From: Burkholderiales bacterium
GTDB taxonomy: Bacteria; Pseudomonadota; Gammaproteobacteria; Burkholderiales; Burkholderiaceae_A
Assembly: GCA_030834045.1 (NCBI GenBank)
Contig: JAURFZ010000112.1
Span: 1 to 5,088 of the forward strand
Direction of reading: 5' to 3'
DNA length: 5,088 bases
Positions 1 to 5,088 of this stretch are shown here, in pieces. Below the pieces are notes generated by a model that searched no databases, was not told the DNA's origin, and saw only the letters and a program-made list of their open reading frames with translations. Position 1 is the first letter of the stretch; every line of letters begins with the position of its first letter. The position numbers and the translations under genes are program-made.

Positions 1-2
1 CA

Positions 3-203
3 CAAGAAAGCCTGACAAAGCTTGATACTGTGCTTGAAGACACCAAGGCCATTACTGGCAATGCACGGGCTGCAAGCCAAGATCTTGAGCAGCTTCGGTA
101 CGAGGTGGAGACTAGTCTGCGAACAGCGGACGAGCTTATGCGCGACCTGCAAAGGGTCTGGCCGCTGTCGCAGGACCCTCAGAAAGGACTTGCCCTTCCA
201 TGA
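3..203 (+). CDS. MCE/MlaD-family ABC transporter substrate-binding protein, C-terminal end (partial)
   Basis: This is the last 66 codons of a gene that begins upstream of the window; it reads in frame from base 3 to the TGA at 201-203. The visible part is a charged, heptad-like helix (LTKLDTVLEDTKAITG, then DLEQLRYEVETSLRTADELM) followed by the closing segment LMRDLQRVWPLSQDPQKGLALP. A helical tail ending in a 'LLRELNRKWPF...LP'-like segment is, from knowledge of the family, typical of betaproteobacterial MCE (MlaD/PqiB-like) proteins. These sit in the periplasm, anchored to the inner membrane, and pass lipids to or from an MlaE/MlaF-type permease and ATPase. The MCE domain itself lies outside the window, so the assignment rests on the tail and on the next gene, a small lipoprotein that starts inside this gene's stop codon. 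No gene symbol is given because several paralogues share this ending. Confidence 0.7.
   Translation, partial: QESLTKLDTVLEDTKAITGNARAASQDLEQLRYEVETSLRTADELMRDLQRVWPLSQDPQKGLALP
183..188 (+). promoter_or_regulatory. Probable ribosome binding site for the lipoprotein gene
   Basis: AAAGGA lies 11 bases before the ATG at 200, inside the end of the MCE gene. The spacing is slightly long. Together with the ATGA overlap (200-203) it supports a translationally coupled start at 200, rather than the upstream ATGs of the other open frame, which only read the MCE gene out of phase. Confidence 0.5.
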
Positions 204-945
204 GCTGCATCCGTTCAATCCTTCTTATCAGCCTCACTCTCGCGGCAGGCCTTGCTCTTTTGGCTGTGCAAACAAACCCAGCCCGCCCAGCTTTTTATCG
301 GCTGCACAGACCGCGATGGCACGCGGCAGTCAGGCCTACCTTGAAGGCGACTCGCGTCGGTCTGCCATTGAGTACCAGAGGGCCGTTCAGCTCTTAAGCC
401 AGACCGGTAGAGCGGACCTTATTGCCAAGGCTGTTCTCACGCAATGCGCCGCGGCGGTTACTGGCCTTGAATCTCAAGGCTGCTTGGCATTTAATGCCCT
501 TGCTCAAGATGCCTCACAGGCCGACCAGGCCTATGCCCGGCTGCTCAATGGCGAACTTCAGGCCAAAGACGTTGTAAACCTTCCCCACACACACCGTCAG
601 CTTGGCAGCGCCATGGCCAAGTTCATTGCCCTTAAAGGCCAGGCCCAGCCCACAGAGGCCGAGCTTGCGGCAGTGCTCTCCGAGGGGCTTGCAGCTGCCC
701 AGGCGCAGACAGGTCCCTTTTCTCAGTTGCTTGCGCTTGCCCTGTTGCGTCGTTACGGCTGGCCAGACGGCCTTCTCTGGACCTCCGGGGTAAGTCTGGC
801 CGAGGCTCAAGGCTGGCGGCGGCCCTTACTGGCATGGCTTGAAGTGGGTCTTCAAGAAAAAAGCCGCTCTGGCGATGTCATCACCCGTGAGCGGCTTTTA
901 AGGCAGAGGCAGCGGGTTTTGGAACTGGGTTCTCGACCCCGCTAG
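200..945 (+). CDS. Putative outer-membrane lipoprotein of an MCE transporter operon, frameshifted at its lipobox
   Basis: The ATG at 200 overlaps the MCE stop codon (ATGA) and opens a textbook signal peptide: MSCIR, then the hydrophobic stretch SILLISLTLAAGLALL. That frame then loses coding character. The frame one base back supplies GC-ANKPSPPS from 262, completing an LLGC lipobox (Cys codon at 265-267), and runs to the TAG at 943-945. Joining the frames needs a -1 shift, or one lost base, in the CTTTTGG tract at 257-263; the restored product is about 248 residues. The mature part is alanine- and leucine-rich and helical (AMARGSQAYLEGDSRRSAIE and following), reminiscent of TPR-like repeats, but I recognise no named family. 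The position after an MCE gene suggests an accessory lipoprotein linking the transporter to the outer membrane, as PqiC does; that is inference. The shift may be a sequencing error, a true mutation or, less likely, recoding. The 22-199 stretch of the downstream frame is Cys/His/Arg-rich and not believable as protein. Confidence 0.6.
857..899 (-). terminator. Rho-independent terminator of the phasin gene, inside the lipoprotein CDS
   Basis: AAAAGCCGCTC (859-869) and GAGCGGCTTTT (889-899) form a perfect 11-bp inverted repeat around a 19-base loop. On the minus strand the second arm ends in six T's (complement of the A's at 857-862), giving a GC-rich stem plus U-tract about 70 bases after the phasin stop at 968. 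On the plus strand only four T's follow before AAGG, so it should work mainly for phasin transcripts. It lies wholly within the 3' coding part of the convergent lipoprotein gene. Confidence 0.8.
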
Positions 946-967
946 CCTTTGGTAAACGACTAAGAGA

Positions 968-1534
968 TTACTCTGCGCGCTTGCGGCCTTTTGCAGCGGG
1001 CGAAACTACCGTTTCACCTGCCTTGGCAACAGCCTCAACATTGGCCTCGACCATCTCGACAACCTGCTTGGAGGCCTTGTTCATGGCCTCGTAGGCGGTG
1101 TTGGTTGCGCTAAAGGCCGACTTCATAAGAGCAATAACGCCTTCTGTGCCTGCTGGGGCGGATTTTGAGATCTCGTTAATCATGCCTGCCATGGATTTGT
1201 TCATGTCGGCGACCTGCTTTTCGGCAAGACGCGCAACTTCAGTGGCGGTTTCAGCATTGATGGCATAGGCCTGGCGGGCATAGCCGGTCGCTTTGGCAGC
1301 AGCAGGCTGAGCAGCGCCCTGGGCAACACCGTAGAGCTCTTGTGCATCCTTCACACCAAGCATCTGGCTGGACGCTTCGGCGGCATCGGCAAGCGAGCTA
1401 CGGGCTGTCTTAAGGTTAAGGTCGATCTGCTTTTCCATGGCATCAAACGAGGTTGCAGCCAGTTGAGCCATAGCGGCATTGGCATTTTTGATGACAGAGA
1501 GGAAATGCTCGGGGGTAGCGATGGGTTGGTTCAT
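968..1534 (-). CDS. Phasin family protein (PHA granule-associated)
   Basis: Phasins coat polyhydroxyalkanoate granules in the cytoplasm, stabilise the polymer surface and control granule number and size. The 188-residue product starts MNQPIATPEHFLSVIKNANA and is almost entirely amphipathic, alanine-rich helix with no Cys and few aromatics. Length and composition match the Phasin_2 family of Burkholderiales (usually about 180-190 residues). The N-terminal half carries the phasin core (around residues 5-105, including TSFDAMEKQIDLNLKTARSS); the tail has the usual Ala/Lys-rich end (SPAAKGRKRAE). The start at 1534 is chosen over a longer frame from 1600 because AAGGAG sits 7 bases before it and the family begins here. 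It is transcribed alone, between its own promoter (1677-1706) and terminator (857-899). Which phasin paralogue it is (PhaP1 or another) cannot be told. Confidence 0.92.
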   Translation of the reverse strand: MNQPIATPEHFLSVIKNANAAMAQLAATSFDAMEKQIDLNLKTARSSLADAAEASSQMLGVKDAQELYGVAQGAAQPAAAKATGYARQAYAINAETATEVARLAEKQVADMNKSMAGMINEISKSAPAGTEGVIALMKSAFSATNTAYEAMNKASKQVVEMVEANVEAVAKAGETVVSPAAKGRKRAE

Positions 1535-1541
1535 GGTGAAA

Positions 1542-1547
1542 CTCCTT
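1542..1547 (-). promoter_or_regulatory. Shine-Dalgarno site of the phasin gene
   Basis: AAGGAG on the minus strand, with 7 bases before the ATG at 1534-1532. It is a near-ideal site, fitting the high expression expected of a phasin, and it settles the start codon against the longer upstream-open frame. It is the only strong Shine-Dalgarno motif in the window. Confidence 0.85.
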
Positions 1548-1608
1548 AAAAATGAGGGGAAAAAAGACTTCCAATGTCTGATGTTTGGCCTCATTAACAC
1601 TCAAATAG

Positions 1609-1659
1609 AAGAGCTAATGACGCATCACAACAGAAGAACGAGCCTTGTATTAAGCTCTT
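1609..1659 (-). repeat. Imperfect inverted repeat in the phasin leader
   Basis: AAGAGCTAAT (1609-1618) faces ATTAAGCTCTT (1649-1659): ten pairs with one bulged base around a 30-base loop. It would sit about 10 bases after the predicted phasin transcription start and about 75 bases before the start codon. It could form a 5' leader hairpin affecting mRNA stability, or could be chance; the sequence is AT-rich and matches no riboswitch I know. Confidence 0.35.
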
Positions 1660-1676
1660 AGCCTGTCCTTTTCAGA

Positions 1677-1706
1677 ATTATATGGTGCATCGCACCAAAA
1701 TCACAA
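1677..1706 (-). promoter_or_regulatory. Sigma70-type promoter of the phasin gene
   Basis: On the minus strand, TTGTGA (complement of 1701-1706; 4/6 to TTGACA) and a perfect TATAAT (complement of 1677-1682) are separated by 18 bases. The predicted start is near 1670, giving a leader of about 136 bases. The promoter lies downstream of the response regulator's terminator and so serves the phasin gene only. Confidence 0.7.
1683..1697 (-). promoter_or_regulatory. Candidate operator (TGC-N3-GCA dyad) between the phasin -35 and -10 boxes
   Basis: A perfect 6-bp inverted repeat with a 3-base spacer (TGGTGC-GAT-GCACCA on the minus strand) fills most of the 18-base promoter spacer and abuts the -10 box. 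That position is classical for a repressor that blocks RNA polymerase. The core TGC-N3-GCA resembles the TGC-rich sites reported for PhaR, the PHA-responsive repressor of phasin genes. PhaR as the ligand is inference: no phaR gene is in the window. Confidence 0.5.
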
Positions 1707-1730
1707 GGCCTTCGCTGCTGGAAATGCCAG

Positions 1731-1764
1731 AAAAAAGATCAGAGTTTCTTTAGTAAGGCTCTGA
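1731..1764 (-). terminator. Probable Rho-independent terminator of the response regulator gene
   Basis: TCAGAG (1739-1744) and CTCTGA (1759-1764) form a 6-bp stem. A possible weaker inner CTT/AAG pairing extends it. On the minus strand it is followed after two bases by six T's (complement of 1731-1736). It lies about 40-70 bases beyond the regulator's stop at 1803 and before the phasin promoter. The stem is modest, so strength is uncertain. Confidence 0.55.
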
Positions 1765-1765
1765 C

Positions 1766-1786
1766 CATGTCAGAAAGACTGACATG
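1766..1786. repeat. Perfect 8-bp inverted repeat downstream of the response regulator
   Basis: CATGTCAG (1766-1773), loop AAAGA, CTGACATG (1779-1786). There is no T-run beside it, so alone it is not a standard terminator. On the minus strand it comes right after the regulator's stop codon and just before the terminator hairpin, so it may protect the mRNA 3' end or assist termination. CTGAC at 1761-1765 can also pair with GTCAG at 1769-1773, so the two hairpins compete. Confidence 0.5.
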
Positions 1787-1802
1787 TCCCGCCTAGGACC
1801 GG

Positions 1803-2423
1803 CTAAAACGCCTGCGAATCGGGCCGCTGGATGCCATACTTTTTGATGTAGTAGTAGAGATGCTCCCGGCTGATATTCAACCGCCGGGCGGTCTCCGAGA
1901 CATTAAAGCCCGTGTCCACCAGAACTGTTCTAACCAGGCGCTCAATGACCTCTTCGCGCGCCTGCTTCAGACCCTCTTCGGTTGAGGCATCGGCCACCAC
2001 CATGACTGGGAATTTTCGATCTTGCGAGCGCAGTGTTTTTTCAGACTGACTAAAAAGGACAGCCCGTTGAAGCGCCGCCTTCACCTGAGCCTGCCGAAAA
2101 GGCTTGGTCAGAAAATCAAAGGCACCCCCTTCCACACAGGTAAGCAGGGCATCGTCATGGCTCTGGCCGGTCACCACCACCACCTTCAAAAAGGCATTCC
2201 AAAGCCGAGCCTCGCGCAAGAAGCGAATCCCCTCCGAGATGCCCTGCGCATCGGGCGGCAGCCCCAGGTCAAGAAGCACCAGCTCAATCTCGGGGTCGCC
2301 TTTAAGCATGGCCAGGGCATCGGCGGCGTTGGTAGCCTCATCCACCTCATGGCCCAAAGACTCCACCAGCTCGCGCTGCAGAGGCCGAAGGCTTGGGTCG
2401 TCTTCAACAATCAATACTCTCAT
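1803..2423 (-). CDS. Two-component response regulator, receiver plus Fis-type HTH (no AAA+ domain)
   Basis: The 206-residue cytoplasmic regulator has an N-terminal receiver (about 1-122) with acidic pair D8/D9 (VEDD), phosphoacceptor D52 (LLDLGLPP), T85 (VVVTGQ) and K107 (FLTKPF). A linker follows, then a C-terminal Fis/NtrC-type helix-turn-helix (about 155-198; NVSETARRLNISREHLYYYI, then KKYGI). It is thus a receiver wired directly to DNA binding, in the ActR/PrrA style, without the sigma54-activating ATPase. The receiver stretch DLGLPPDAQGISEG recalls PrsR-type (PEP-CTERM-box) regulators, which normally do carry AAA+; that resemblance is from memory. The ATG at 2423 gives the standard MRVLIVEDD start and has no Shine-Dalgarno. 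The gene diverges from the MHYT kinase with 20 bases between starts, and the kinase is its likely phosphodonor. Its target genes are unknown; self-regulation of the shared start region is plausible. Confidence 0.88.
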   Translation of the reverse strand: MRVLIVEDDPSLRPLQRELVESLGHEVDEATNAADALAMLKGDPEIELVLLDLGLPPDAQGISEGIRFLREARLWNAFLKVVVVTGQSHDDALLTCVEGGAFDFLTKPFRQAQVKAALQRAVLFSQSEKTLRSQDRKFPVMVVADASTEEGLKQAREEVIERLVRTVLVDTGFNVSETARRLNISREHLYYYIKKYGIQRPDSQAF

Positions 2424-2431
2424 CGGCTGGC

Positions 2432-2461
2432 AGTGTAACGACCATGGGCCTCGAGCATCAA
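2432..2461 (-). promoter_or_regulatory. Candidate promoter of the response regulator, giving a leaderless or near-leaderless mRNA
   Basis: On the minus strand, TTGATG (complement of 2456-2461; 4/6) and TACACT (complement of 2432-2437; 4/6) are 18 bases apart. Only 8 bases separate the -10 box from the regulator's ATG, so transcription would begin at or within a base or two of that ATG. This fits the missing Shine-Dalgarno. The -35 box lies in the first codons of the kinase gene. Both boxes are only moderate matches. Confidence 0.4.
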
Positions 2462-4414
2462 CCCTTGCTGGTTAGCCTTTCAGTCCTTGCGGTCTGCCTA
2501 TCCGCTGTCACGGCCTCGGCATTGGCCATTCGTGCGGGCCGCGCGCCCAGGCCTTCGACGCGTCGCCTCTGGGGACTTGGGGCCGCGTTAAGCCTTGCAG
2601 CGGGAATCTGCTCCATGCACTTTATTGGCATGGTGGCCGTGCAGCTGCCCTTTGTCTTGCTGTTTGAACCCGGGCTTATCGCCCTTTCGTTTCTGCCCGC
2701 CCTGGGGGCCGGGCTTGGCCTGGTCTGGGTAAGCACGCGGTCGAGAATGACCCGGCCGCTTGAATGGGCTGCCGCAGCACTCTCGGCCGGTGCGATTGTG
2801 GCCATGCATTACTCGGGTATGACAGCAGTTGCGCTAACCCCCCGGCCCATTTATGCCGACTGGAGTTTTGGGCTCGCGGGCCTAGTTGCCTTTTTCACCT
2901 GCCTTCTGGCCTTTCGGTTTCTACGCTCTGCAATGGCCTCGGCCCAGACACCCCACTGGAGTCGGCTGCTTGTTATTGGAGTCACCTTGGGGCTTGCCGC
3001 CTCAGGCATGCACTACTCGGCCATGGCTGGCACGGCATTTCAAGACGCAGGCCTCTGTGCCACGCCCCCAACGCTTGGCCAAGACCTTACCTCTCTATCT
3101 TCGGCCTTTGGCGAGCATGTCGGGCTTGCAACGGCTATTTTTCTTATTCTGCTAACGGTCAACATCACAGGCATTGTGGTCGCGGTCTTTGACCACCGGC
3201 TTGAAGATGCCAACAGAAAACGTGCCGAGGCCCTCGCGCTTGCCAACGAACGGCTTAACGTGAAGGCAGACCGGCTCACCGACGAGTTGGCCCTTGAGAA
3301 GTCCATCTTTGAGGCAGCCGTGGACGCCACGCAAGACTGCCTCTGGTCCTGGCAGCCCAAGACACAGGCACTTTTTATTTCCCAGCATCTGAACAGCCTG
3401 CTTGGCACCAACCCGGCCTACACCATCACTAGTCTTGAGGAGCTTGAGGTGCGACTGCATCCCAAAGACCTCAAAGGCTTTCGGCAGGCCTTTAAGAAGA
3501 CCGCTGAGAGCCCGGAGAGCCCACTGCACCTCAAGGTAAGGCTTCGTAAGGTGCATGGCGACTGGCTTTGGGTGCTGATTCGGGGCCGCAGGGTGCATCG
3601 CGTGCAGGGCGAGGACAACGTGCTTGTCGGAGCTATTTCAAATTTCGAGGCCCAACAAAAATCCGAGGACGAGGCACGCCAGCTGGCCGAACAGCAACGC
3701 GAGCTCGCGATTCTAAGAAGCCGTCTTGTTCGTATCCTTAGTCACGAACTTAAGACTCCCCTTGCGGTAATCACCGCAAGCACCGACCTGCTTGAGGCAA
3801 ACACCCAGCCCCGCGATGCCCGTTATGCGAAAAAGGTGGAAAGCTACTTCACCGGCATTGTTCAGGCCGTTGAACGCATTCAGGTCATTCTTGACCATGC
3901 CCTGGAGTTCAATCAGCTCGAGTCCCTGGATGCCATTGCCAAGCCTCAATGGTGTCGTCCCATGTCACTCTGCCAAGAGGCCATTGAATGGGCGGAGCAG
4001 GCCCAGGCCTTACTGCCTGGCTCGGTGTTTCGCATGGTGTCGGCACCCTTCGCGGGCGAGGCCATGATTGACCCCAGGCTCTTTGGTCTCGTGGCTCAAA
4101 ACCTACTTTCAAATGCCATTAAATACAGCAACAGCAAGCCCGTGGAGTTGCTCCTGCAGAACGCCGGTGACCTTCTAAGCCTGGATGTTCTCGACCAAGG
4201 CCCAGGCATTCCAGAGGCCGAACAGGGCAGACTTTTCAAGGCCTTCTTCCGGGGCGAGGCAGGCAGCTCTAAGCCCGGGACCGGGCTTGGACTATCCATT
4301 GCGGCACGCGCGGCCCAGGCCATGGGTGGCGAGCTGCGTCTGGTGACCTCGGGGCCAAAAGGCAGCCGTTTTCGGCTTGAAATAACCTGCCCAACCCGAT
4401 CCACCCAAGCCTAG
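2444..4414 (+). CDS. MHYT-domain membrane sensor histidine kinase (MHYT-PAS-HisKA-HATPase)
   Basis: This 656-residue inner-membrane sensor kinase has about seven transmembrane helices in residues 1-250. MHYT motifs at 58-61 (MHFI), 121-124 (MHYS) and 189-192 (MHYS) define the MHYT domain, proposed to bind metal and sense O2, NO or CO. A helical linker leads to a PAS_3-like domain (about 285-402; DWLWVLIRGR near its end). HisKA follows with phosphoacceptor H434 (SHELKTPL). HATPase_c shows the N box (NLLSNAIKYS, N557), G1 (LDQGPGIP, D584), F box (LFKAFFRG) and G2 (GTGLGLSIA, 612-620). All catalytic motifs are present, so the kinase should be active. The ATG at 2444 is chosen because MHYT proteins begin close before the first helix; a TTG at 2393 would overlap the divergent regulator. 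No Shine-Dalgarno is visible. The regulator at 1803-2423 is the probable partner; the M20 gene follows 22 bases later. Confidence 0.93.
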   Translation: MGLEHQPLLVSLSVLAVCLSAVTASALAIRAGRAPRPSTRRLWGLGAALSLAAGICSMHFIGMVAVQLPFVLLFEPGLIALSFLPALGAGLGLVWVSTRSRMTRPLEWAAAALSAGAIVAMHYSGMTAVALTPRPIYADWSFGLAGLVAFFTCLLAFRFLRSAMASAQTPHWSRLLVIGVTLGLAASGMHYSAMAGTAFQDAGLCATPPTLGQDLTSLSSAFGEHVGLATAIFLILLTVNITGIVVAVFDHRLEDANRKRAEALALANERLNVKADRLTDELALEKSIFEAAVDATQDCLWSWQPKTQALFISQHLNSLLGTNPAYTITSLEELEVRLHPKDLKGFRQAFKKTAESPESPLHLKVRLRKVHGDWLWVLIRGRRVHRVQGEDNVLVGAISNFEAQQKSEDEARQLAEQQRELAILRSRLVRILSHELKTPLAVITASTDLLEANTQPRDARYAKKVESYFTGIVQAVERIQVILDHALEFNQLESLDAIAKPQWCRPMSLCQEAIEWAEQAQALLPGSVFRMVSAPFAGEAMIDPRLFGLVAQNLLSNAIKYSNSKPVELLLQNAGDLLSLDVLDQGPGIPEAEQGRLFKAFFRGEAGSSKPGTGLGLSIAARAAQAMGGELRLVTSGPKGSRFRLEITCPTRSTQA

Positions 4415-4436
4415 CCAAGTCATCCATAATCCAGGC

Positions 4437-5088
4437 ATGAACGCGCCACCTGCCCACGACCTGCTTGAGCATTTCTCTGCCATTCGCAGACAAATTCATG
4501 CCCGGCCTGAACTTAAGTTTGAAGAGTTCGAAACCGCCGAACTGATCGCAAAAGAACTCCAGGCCATGGGGGTAGACGAGGTGCACACCGGTATTGGTGG
4601 CACCGGTCTAGTGGGGGTCATTCGTGGCAGTCAAACCCTGGTGTCGGCTGCGCCCTGCAAGGCCATCGGACTTCGAGCCGACATGGACGCGCTGCCCATG
4701 ACCGAGAAAAACAGCTTTGCCCACGCCAGCCAGCATGCCGGCAAAATGCACGCATGTGGCCACGACGGCCACACGGCAATGCTGCTCGCCGGCGCGCAGC
4801 TTCTTGTCAAAGACCGCAGCTTTGCCGGCACCGTGCACCTTATTTTTCAGCCCGCTGAGGAAGGTGGCGGCGGGGCTAAGGCCATGATTGAAGACGGCCT
4901 ATTTAAGCGTTTTGATTGCGACCAGGTCTTTGCCATCCACAACTGGCCTGGCCTGGCCGAGGGAAGTTTCGGTCTGAACCCAGGGCCGATGATGGCCTCA
5001 AGCAACCAGTTTGAAATTCTTGTTAAGGGTAAAGGGGCCCATGCCGCCATGCCGCACCTGGGGGTTGACCCCGTGCTTGTGGCAAGCC
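4437..5088 (+). CDS. M20-family metal-dependent amidohydrolase (aminoacylase/hippurate hydrolase-like), 3' truncated by the window
   Basis: The first 217 residues are present and the frame is open at the window edge. Such enzymes (about 390-400 residues) hydrolyse N-acyl amino acids such as hippurate, usually with two metal ions in the cytoplasm. Visible family motifs: HARPEL (21-26), GLRADMDALP (78-87), HACGHDGHTA (105-114) with presumed metal ligands C107 and H109, FQPAEEGGGGAKAM (137-150) with E141 as likely base and E142 as ligand, IHNWPG with H168, and KGKGAHAAMPH (197-207) opening the dimerisation/lid domain with H202. The last metal-binding His would lie beyond the window. No signal peptide is seen. 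The ATG at 4437 starts 22 bases after the kinase stop with only a weak, too-close AGG before it; no promoter or terminator separates the two, so read-through transcription from the kinase is likely. The substrate cannot be read from the sequence. Confidence 0.93.
   Translation, partial: MNAPPAHDLLEHFSAIRRQIHARPELKFEEFETAELIAKELQAMGVDEVHTGIGGTGLVGVIRGSQTLVSAAPCKAIGLRADMDALPMTEKNSFAHASQHAGKMHACGHDGHTAMLLAGAQLLVKDRSFAGTVHLIFQPAEEGGGGAKAMIEDGLFKRFDCDQVFAIHNWPGLAEGSFGLNPGPMMASSNQFEILVKGKGAHAAMPHLGVDPVLVAS

Noticed and set aside
22..199. N-terminal extension of the lipoprotein frame upstream to an ATG at 22
   Set aside because: It reads the end of the MCE gene out of phase, is rich in Cys, His, Arg and Pro, and has no family resemblance; the MCE reading in the third frame is clearly the coding one.
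268..397. Continuation of the signal-peptide frame to a short 65-residue protein
   Set aside because: After the hydrophobic stretch the frame becomes an Arg/Pro/His-rich sequence typical of a shadow frame, while the neighbouring frame gives a convincing lipobox and mature protein.
1560..1581. Weak hairpin (AGAC/GTCT) followed by T's in the phasin leader, as an attenuator
   Set aside because: The stem is only four pairs with a mismatch above it; too weak to terminate, and it would shut off a gene expected to be highly expressed.
1535..1600. 22-residue N-terminal extension of the phasin
   Set aside because: It would place the strong AAGGAG and the family-typical start inside the gene; the extension has no phasin-like sequence.
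2393..2420. Plus-strand promoter for the kinase (TTGGGT with AATACT or TACTCT)
   Set aside because: The spacers are 14 or 16 bases with poor box matches; no version is convincing.
2022..2438. Long plus-strand open frames opposite the response regulator
   Set aside because: They are antisense shadows of a gene with complete receiver and Fis motifs, and their translations are His/Gln/Ser-rich without domains.
2393..2443. Earlier TTG start for the MHYT kinase
   Set aside because: It would overlap the divergent response regulator start by 31 bases and adds 17 residues unlike MHYT N-termini.

Overview
The window looks like a chromosomal segment of a PHA-accumulating betaproteobacterium, most likely Burkholderiales. 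The reasons are moderately high GC, a Phasin_2-type granule protein, an MCE/MlaD-type transporter end followed by a small lipoprotein gene, and an M20 aminoacylase of a kind common in that order. The genus cannot be told from the sequence. Nothing suggests a mobile element, prophage, CRISPR array, tRNA or rRNA.

Layout. Positions 3-203 (+) encode the last 66 residues of an MCE/MlaD-family substrate-binding protein. It overlaps by ATGA a putative outer-membrane lipoprotein gene (200-945, +). That gene appears to carry a -1 frameshift exactly at its lipobox (about 257-262). Convergent to it is a phasin gene (968-1534, -), whose terminator hairpin lies inside the 3' end of the lipoprotein gene. 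The 268-base gap 1535-1802 holds the phasin ribosome binding site, a phasin leader with an inverted repeat, a strong sigma70-like promoter with a TGC-N3-GCA dyad between its -35 and -10 boxes (a candidate PhaR operator), and the terminator region of the next gene. Then come a response regulator (1803-2423, -) and, divergently with only 20 bases between the start codons, a seven-helix MHYT sensor histidine kinase (2444-4414, +). An M20 amidohydrolase (4437 to the window end, +) follows the kinase closely and is cut by the window edge.

How the genes fit together. The divergent kinase and regulator are very probably a cognate two-component pair: an MHYT membrane sensor (a domain proposed to sense a diatomic gas or redox state through bound metal) feeding a short receiver-Fis regulator that lacks the AAA+ domain. 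The regulator's receiver resembles PrsR-type regulators. The M20 gene may be co-transcribed with the kinase. The phasin coats PHA granules and appears to be a separate unit with its own promoter, dyad and terminator. The MCE protein and lipoprotein belong to an envelope lipid-transport operon that starts upstream of the window.

No wholly new system is evident. The points most worth following are the lipobox frameshift, the dyad in the phasin promoter, the very tight divergent kinase/regulator start region with a possible leaderless transcript, and the receiver-Fis regulator with a PrsR-like receiver.
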